Positions 60,123 through 64,000 of a DNA stretch of 64,000 bases are shown here, one piece after another (the first letter of the stretch is position 1; each line of letters opens with the position of its first letter). The DNA lies in contig NZ_REEZ01000005.1 of NCBI RefSeq assembly GCF_003990445.1, positions 186,001 to 250,000 on the forward strand, read 5' to 3'. Source of the stretch: Pararhodobacter zhoushanensis. GTDB lineage: Bacteria; Pseudomonadota; Alphaproteobacteria; Rhodobacterales; Rhodobacteraceae. Made by a program: the position numbers and the translations under genes. The notes under the pieces are model-generated. The model ran no database searches. It was given only the letters and a program-made list of their open reading frames with translations, and was not told the DNA's origin.

Positions 60123-60446
60123 ATGATCGTCAATTTCGAAACCCATGCCTCGAACGAGCGGACCTTCCTGTCCTGGGTGCGTACCGCCGTCGCCATCGTC
60201 GGCTTCGGCCTGGCGGCGGCGCGGCTGGGTGACCGTGCGGTGCCGGCGTGGTCAACGTATCTGCTGTTCGGTGCGGGGGCGGCGGTGGTGCTGATCGCCT
60301 GGGCCCGGATGCGGCATGTGCGCAAACGCATCGACCTGGCTGAGCGGCTGCCCGACGATGACGGCCCGGCCGAAGCCTTCCTGCTGCTGCTGGTCATCGC
60401 GCTGTTTGCCCTGTTGGGGAGCTTCGCCGTCCATGTCGCGCCCTGA
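60123..60446 (+). CDS. DUF202 (YidH-like) membrane protein
   Basis: The 107-residue protein has the DUF202 signature N-E-R-T-F-L-S-W-V-R-T-A-V-A-I-V-G-F-G at residues 11-29, followed by two more helices. The family is small, membrane-bound and of unknown function, commonly next to stress genes. It lies 9 nt after mprF, and its end overlaps the next gene by 14 nt. Confidence 0.87.
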   Translation: MIVNFETHASNERTFLSWVRTAVAIVGFGLAAARLGDRAVPAWSTYLLFGAGAAVVLIAWARMRHVRKRIDLAERLPDDDGPAEAFLLLLVIALFALLGSFAVHVAP

Positions 60447-61104
60447 CCTGCCCCCGGCCCGCGCGCAGATCCGACGGTTGCCCTTCACACTGGGCTTTCT
60501 GGCGGTGATGCTGGTGGCCAATGCGCTGGCCGGAACCTTCGCTGGCCGGATCGACCCCGAGGTTCTGGCCGCGCGGGGCATCGGCGTGGCCGCGCTTGGC
60601 GACGGCGACCTGACGCGGTTTCTGACCGCCACGTTTCTGTCGCACGACCTGCCGATGCTGCTGCGGCAACTGCCCTTCGCAGCCCTTGTGATCGGCGCAG
60701 CGGAATGGCGCTGGGGCAGCGCGCGGACAGCCGGGCTCTTCTTCGGCATCGACCTCGCCGCGACGCTGATCTTGCTGGCGGTTGTCGCGCTGGTCCCGGC
60801 CCTCGGCGCGCTGGAGGGGGTCACGGATGTCGGCATGTCACTGGGCGGTTTCGGGCTGATCGGTGTCTGGATCGCCACCCGGCGCCGGGCCGGGATCATG
60901 CTGGCCGCAATTCTCGCAGCCATCGTGGTTAAATTTTCCCTGGCGCCCGAGGCGCTTGCCGATGCGGGGCATGTCTTCGCTCTGGTCATCGGTTTCGGTA
61001 TCGGTCTTTATGGAGCGCAGGCCCTGGGTCCTGCCGCCGGTCCTGCCGGCGTCGGGCCTCCCACAAGGCCTGAAAGCGCAAGGCAGTGGGGCGGGCGGCA
61101 ATGA
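60433..61104 (+). CDS. rhomboid-like intramembrane protein
   Basis: The 223-residue polypeptide has six hydrophobic helices and rhomboid landmarks. L-T-A-T-F-L-S-H-D-L-P-M-L-L is the early loop. G-M-S-L-G-G-F-G-L-I-G holds Ser136 as the possible nucleophile, and D-A-G-H-V-F-A-L holds His180 as the dyad partner. The early-loop Asn of active rhomboids (H-x3-N) is replaced (H-D-L-P-M-L-L-R-Q), so activity is uncertain. ATG 60433 overlaps the DUF202 end, and its stop overlaps the cyoA ATG (ATGA). Confidence 0.7.
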   Translation: MSRPDLPPARAQIRRLPFTLGFLAVMLVANALAGTFAGRIDPEVLAARGIGVAALGDGDLTRFLTATFLSHDLPMLLRQLPFAALVIGAAEWRWGSARTAGLFFGIDLAATLILLAVVALVPALGALEGVTDVGMSLGGFGLIGVWIATRRRAGIMLAAILAAIVVKFSLAPEALADAGHVFALVIGFGIGLYGAQALGPAAGPAGVGPPTRPESARQWGGRQ

Positions 61105-62054
61105 GTGTTCGGCAGATTTCCAGGATCCTTCCCGGGGCACTGGCTCTCGCGCTGACGGGATGCACCGGGTCGGGGGATTCCTTCCTGCAACCCGGCGGGC
61201 CGATCGCGGCGGCGCAGCGGACGGAATTGTTCCAGATCTTCGGCTGGACGATGATCGCGATCCTGCCGGTCTTCGTGCTGGTGCCGCTGCTGCTGTGGCG
61301 CTACCGCTACCGCAATGCCAAGGCGCGCTACACGCCGGATTGGGACCGCTCCGCGATCCTCGAGGTGTTGATGTGGGGTGTGCCGCTGGTCATCGTCGTG
61401 GTCCTGTCCGCGCAGCTTTACCGAACCACCCACGCGCTGGACCCGGTCCAACCGCTTGCGTCCGAAAACCCGCCGCTCCGGGTGCAGGTCGTCGGCCTCG
61501 ACTGGAAATGGCTGTTCCTCTACCCCGACCTCGGGATCGCCACGGTCAACGAGCTGGCCTTTCCGGTGGAGACCTCGGTCGCGCTGGATCTGACCACCGA
61601 TACGGTGATGCAGTCCTTTCTGATCTCGGCGCTGGCGGGGCAGATCTATGCCATGCCCGGCATGCGCACCCGGCTGCACATTCTGGCCGATGCGCCCGGT
61701 AGTTTCGAGGGCGAGAACACCCAGTTCAACGGCACCGGCTTTCCTGCGCAAAGGTTCGCGGCCAGGGCGATGAGTGCCGCCGATTTCGACGCCTGGGTGG
61801 CGCAAGTCCGGGCCGATGGCCAGCCGCTGACCGAGGCCAGCTACGCGCTGCTGGCCGAATCCTCGACCGGGGCGCAGGCGCAGGCGCGACTGGGGGCCGA
61901 GGGGATGGCCCCGGGAGTCCTGCATTTCTCGACGGTCGAGGGCGACCTCTTCCACAGCATCCTTCACCGCTACATGCACGGCAATCCCGTGCCGCCTTCC
62001 GCCCAGCCCGGCGCGGTTGGTTACGCGCCCGAGACCGCGGAGCAAACCCGATGA
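61101..62054 (+). CDS. cyoA: ubiquinol oxidase subunit II (CyoA)
   Basis: The 317-residue subunit has a lipoprotein signal with lipobox L-T-G-C (Cys21), two helices, and a cupredoxin-like periplasmic domain containing V-G-L-D-W-K-W-L-F-L-Y-P. The CuA cysteines of cytochrome c oxidases are absent, which places it with quinol oxidases. Its ATG overlaps the rhomboid stop, and its stop overlaps the cyoB ATG. cyoCDE and the operon end lie beyond the window. Confidence 0.9.
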   Translation: MSVRQISRILPGALALALTGCTGSGDSFLQPGGPIAAAQRTELFQIFGWTMIAILPVFVLVPLLLWRYRYRNAKARYTPDWDRSAILEVLMWGVPLVIVVVLSAQLYRTTHALDPVQPLASENPPLRVQVVGLDWKWLFLYPDLGIATVNELAFPVETSVALDLTTDTVMQSFLISALAGQIYAMPGMRTRLHILADAPGSFEGENTQFNGTGFPAQRFAARAMSAADFDAWVAQVRADGQPLTEASYALLAESSTGAQAQARLGAEGMAPGVLHFSTVEGDLFHSILHRYMHGNPVPPSAQPGAVGYAPETAEQTR

Positions 62055-64000
62055 CCGACCCGATTTTCGGCCGCCTCGACCTGTCGTCCCTGTCCGTCTG
62101 GCGCGCCTTCCAGGACCCCTCGCTGAGCGAGCTGATCGGGGCGGGCGCGGCGATGGCGGTGATCCTGGGCGCGTTGGCCACGCTGGCGCTGCTCACCTGG
62201 ATCCGGCTCTGGGGGCCGCTCTGGCGCGACTGGCTGACCAGCGTCGACCACAAGCGGATCGGCATCATGTATTGCGCGCTGGCGCTGATCATGCTGGCAA
62301 GGGGCGTCATCGAGGGCGTGCTGATGCGCACGCAACAGGCTTTCGGACTGCACGGCGGCTTCCTCACCCCCGACCATTTCTCGGAACTCTTCAGCACCCA
62401 TGGCACGATCATGATCTTCTTCGTGGCGATGCCCTTCATCGCCGGGGTGATCAATTACGTCATGCCGTTGCAGATCGGCGCGCGCGACATGGCCTTTCCG
62501 GTGATGAACCAGATCAGCCTGGGTCTGACTGCAACGGGCGCGGCGCTGGTGATGATCAGCCTTGTGTTGGGCGAATTCTCGACCGGCGGCTGGGCCAATT
62601 ACCCGCCCTATACCGGCGCCGATTTCCAGCCCGGGCCGGGGCCCGATTACTGGATCTGGTCCATCGTGCTGGCGGGGATCGGCACCACGCTCTCGGGCAT
62701 CAACTTTGCCGTCACGATCTACAAGGAGCGCGCGCCGGGGATGCACTTCCTGCGCATGCCGATCTTCTGCTGGACCGTCATCTGCACCTCGATCATCATG
62801 ATCTTCGCCCTGCCGCCGCTGACCGTGGCGGCGCTGATGCTGGCCGCCGACCGCTATCTGGATTTCCACTTCTTCACCAACGACCTCGGCGGCAACATGA
62901 TGAATTACGTCAACCTCTTCTGGTTGTTCGGTCATCCTGAGGTTTATCTGCTGGTCATCCCGGCCTATGGCGTGTTTTCCGAGGTCATCTCGACCTATTC
63001 GGGCAAGCGGATCTACGGCTACATGTCGATGGTCTATGCCACCATGTCGATCGCCGTGCTCAGCTTCTGCGTCTGGCTGCACCATTTCTTCACCATGGGT
63101 CAGAGCGCCAATATCAACGCGGCCTTCGGCATCGCTTCGATGGCGATCGCCGTGCCGACGGGCGTCAAGATATACAACTGGCTGGCCACGATCTTTCGCG
63201 GGCGGGTCCGCATGACGGTGCCGATGATCTACGCCACCGGCTTTTTCTACCTCTTTGTCATCGGCGGGCTGACCGGCGTCATGCTCGCCAATCCGGTGAT
63301 CAGCTATCAGGTCCACAACACCTTGTTTCTGGTGGCGCATTTCCACAATGTCATCATCCCGGGCGTGCTGTTCGGGTTGCTCGCGGGCTATCATTACTGG
63401 TTCCCCAAGGCCTTTGGCTTTCGCCTGCACGAGGGTTGGGGGCGTGCGGCGGCGCTCCTCTGGATCGTCGGTTTCTCCTTCACCTTCCTGCCGCTCTACT
63501 GGCTGGGGCTGCAGGGGATGCCGCGCCGCTCTGCCTCGTTCGGCGATCCGTCTTTCCAGCCAATGCTGTGGCTGGCGCTGTTTGGCGGGATGCTGATTCT
63601 GGCGGCGCTCGGCTCGCTCATGCTTCAGCTCTGGGTCAGTATCCGCAACCGCGTGCAGTTGGCGGTGCCGCTGGGCGATCCCTGGAACGGGCGCTCGCTG
63701 GAATGGTCGATCCCCTCACCGCCGCCTGCCTATAATTTCGCGCTGCTGCCGCAGGTCCTGGACCGCGACGATTTTGCCGAGGCCAAGGCCAGCGGCCGCG
63801 CCTATGCCGAACCCGCAGTCTATGAAGACATCGAGATGCCGGACAATACCGCGATCGGCATGATCGTCTGCGTCTGTTCGACGTTGATGGGGCTGGCGCT
63901 GGTGTTCTGGATCTGGTGGCTGGCGGTGCTGTCGCTGGGTGTCATGGTCGTCTCGCTGATCGGCCGCACCTTCCGCACCGACCTCAGCCATGTGATCCCG
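62051..64000 (+). CDS. cyoB: ubiquinol oxidase subunit I (CyoB), cut by the window end
   Basis: This is the catalytic heme-copper subunit of a bo3-type quinol oxidase; 650 codons are visible and the frame is still open at 64000. Motifs are S-T-H-G-T-I-M-I-F-F (heme ligand), W-L-F-G-H-P-E-V-Y with His295 and the cross-linked Tyr299, W-L-H-H-F-F-T-M-G (CuB pair), T-G-V-K-I-Y-N-W (K channel) and V-A-H-F-H-N-V (heme pair). Codon use and overlap with cyoA support the start at ATG 62051. Confidence 0.95.
   Translation, partial: MTDPIFGRLDLSSLSVWRAFQDPSLSELIGAGAAMAVILGALATLALLTWIRLWGPLWRDWLTSVDHKRIGIMYCALALIMLARGVIEGVLMRTQQAFGLHGGFLTPDHFSELFSTHGTIMIFFVAMPFIAGVINYVMPLQIGARDMAFPVMNQISLGLTATGAALVMISLVLGEFSTGGWANYPPYTGADFQPGPGPDYWIWSIVLAGIGTTLSGINFAVTIYKERAPGMHFLRMPIFCWTVICTSIIMIFALPPLTVAALMLAADRYLDFHFFTNDLGGNMMNYVNLFWLFGHPEVYLLVIPAYGVFSEVISTYSGKRIYGYMSMVYATMSIAVLSFCVWLHHFFTMGQSANINAAFGIASMAIAVPTGVKIYNWLATIFRGRVRMTVPMIYATGFFYLFVIGGLTGVMLANPVISYQVHNTLFLVAHFHNVIIPGVLFGLLAGYHYWFPKAFGFRLHEGWGRAAALLWIVGFSFTFLPLYWLGLQGMPRRSASFGDPSFQPMLWLALFGGMLILAALGSLMLQLWVSIRNRVQLAVPLGDPWNGRSLEWSIPSPPPAYNFALLPQVLDRDDFAEAKASGRAYAEPAVYEDIEMPDNTAIGMIVCVCSTLMGLALVFWIWWLAVLSLGVMVVSLIGRTFRTDLSHVIP

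Noticed and set aside
57270-60146. 958-codon frame opposite mprF
   Set aside because: Mirror of the codon bias of mprF; composition is Arg/Gln/His-rich without any domain.

Overview
The window is chromosomal DNA from a GC-rich alphaproteobacterium, almost certainly of the order Rhodobacterales (Rhodobacter/Paracoccus/Roseobacter group). The evidence is the gene order hemN-fnrL ... uspA-ccoNOQP-ccoGHIS, a MipZ division ATPase, an rplS-rpmE pair, and the overall protein styles. No rRNA, tRNA, CRISPR array or intact insertion sequence was seen. About 67 protein genes are supported, several of them too small for routine ORF cut-offs (ccoS, a 28-residue peptide, two 52-residue proteins).

Layout. 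1-4.3 kb: end of bluB, then rimM-trmD, a secreted orphan, an arsR-arsC pair, and rplS-rpmE with its own promoter and a leader of about 200 nt. 4.3-10.2 kb: an APC-like membrane protein, mipZ, a degenerate photolyase, and a tightly coupled VOC/ArsR/AHSA1 operon on the minus strand. 10.4-17.1 kb: malate synthase G with GlcG, a DedA-PAP2-LssY fusion, a class I amidotransferase-like hydrolase and a META-domain protein. 17.1-34.9 kb: the anaerobic/microaerobic block. It holds hemN and fnrL (divergent around an FNR box), several small accessory genes, a periplasmic cyclic-nucleotide phosphodiesterase, uspA, the cbb3 oxidase genes ccoNOQP and their assembly genes ccoGHIS, then sodB. Four FNR boxes lie in the expected promoters, so FnrL, its regulon genes and its targets sit together.

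34.9-45 kb: a structured hairpin repeat, a divergent PanC, a LysR-amidase-TRAP transporter cluster and a dimethylglycine/sarcosine-dehydrogenase-like flavoprotein. These are followed by one clearly foreign AT-rich gene between two palindromic elements. 45-54 kb: rpiB coupled to a hydrolase that lacks its catalytic serine, a second cyclic-nucleotide phosphodiesterase, nudC, glpK, an agmatinase-type ureohydrolase and an SDR. At 53.9-54.6 kb a second copy of the hairpin repeat abuts a decayed Mu-like transposase. 54.7-64 kb: a two-component system, HdeD, MprF, DUF202, a rhomboid-like protein and cyoAB (cut by the window end). This looks like an envelope/acid-stress and respiratory block that may have come in as a unit.

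The most unusual signals are non-coding: two copies of a large composite hairpin, three copies of a GTAGG-headed palindrome, an identical 17-nt palindrome on both sides of the rpiB cassette, a telomere-like G-quadruplex tract, and stacked hairpins between ccoP and ccoG.
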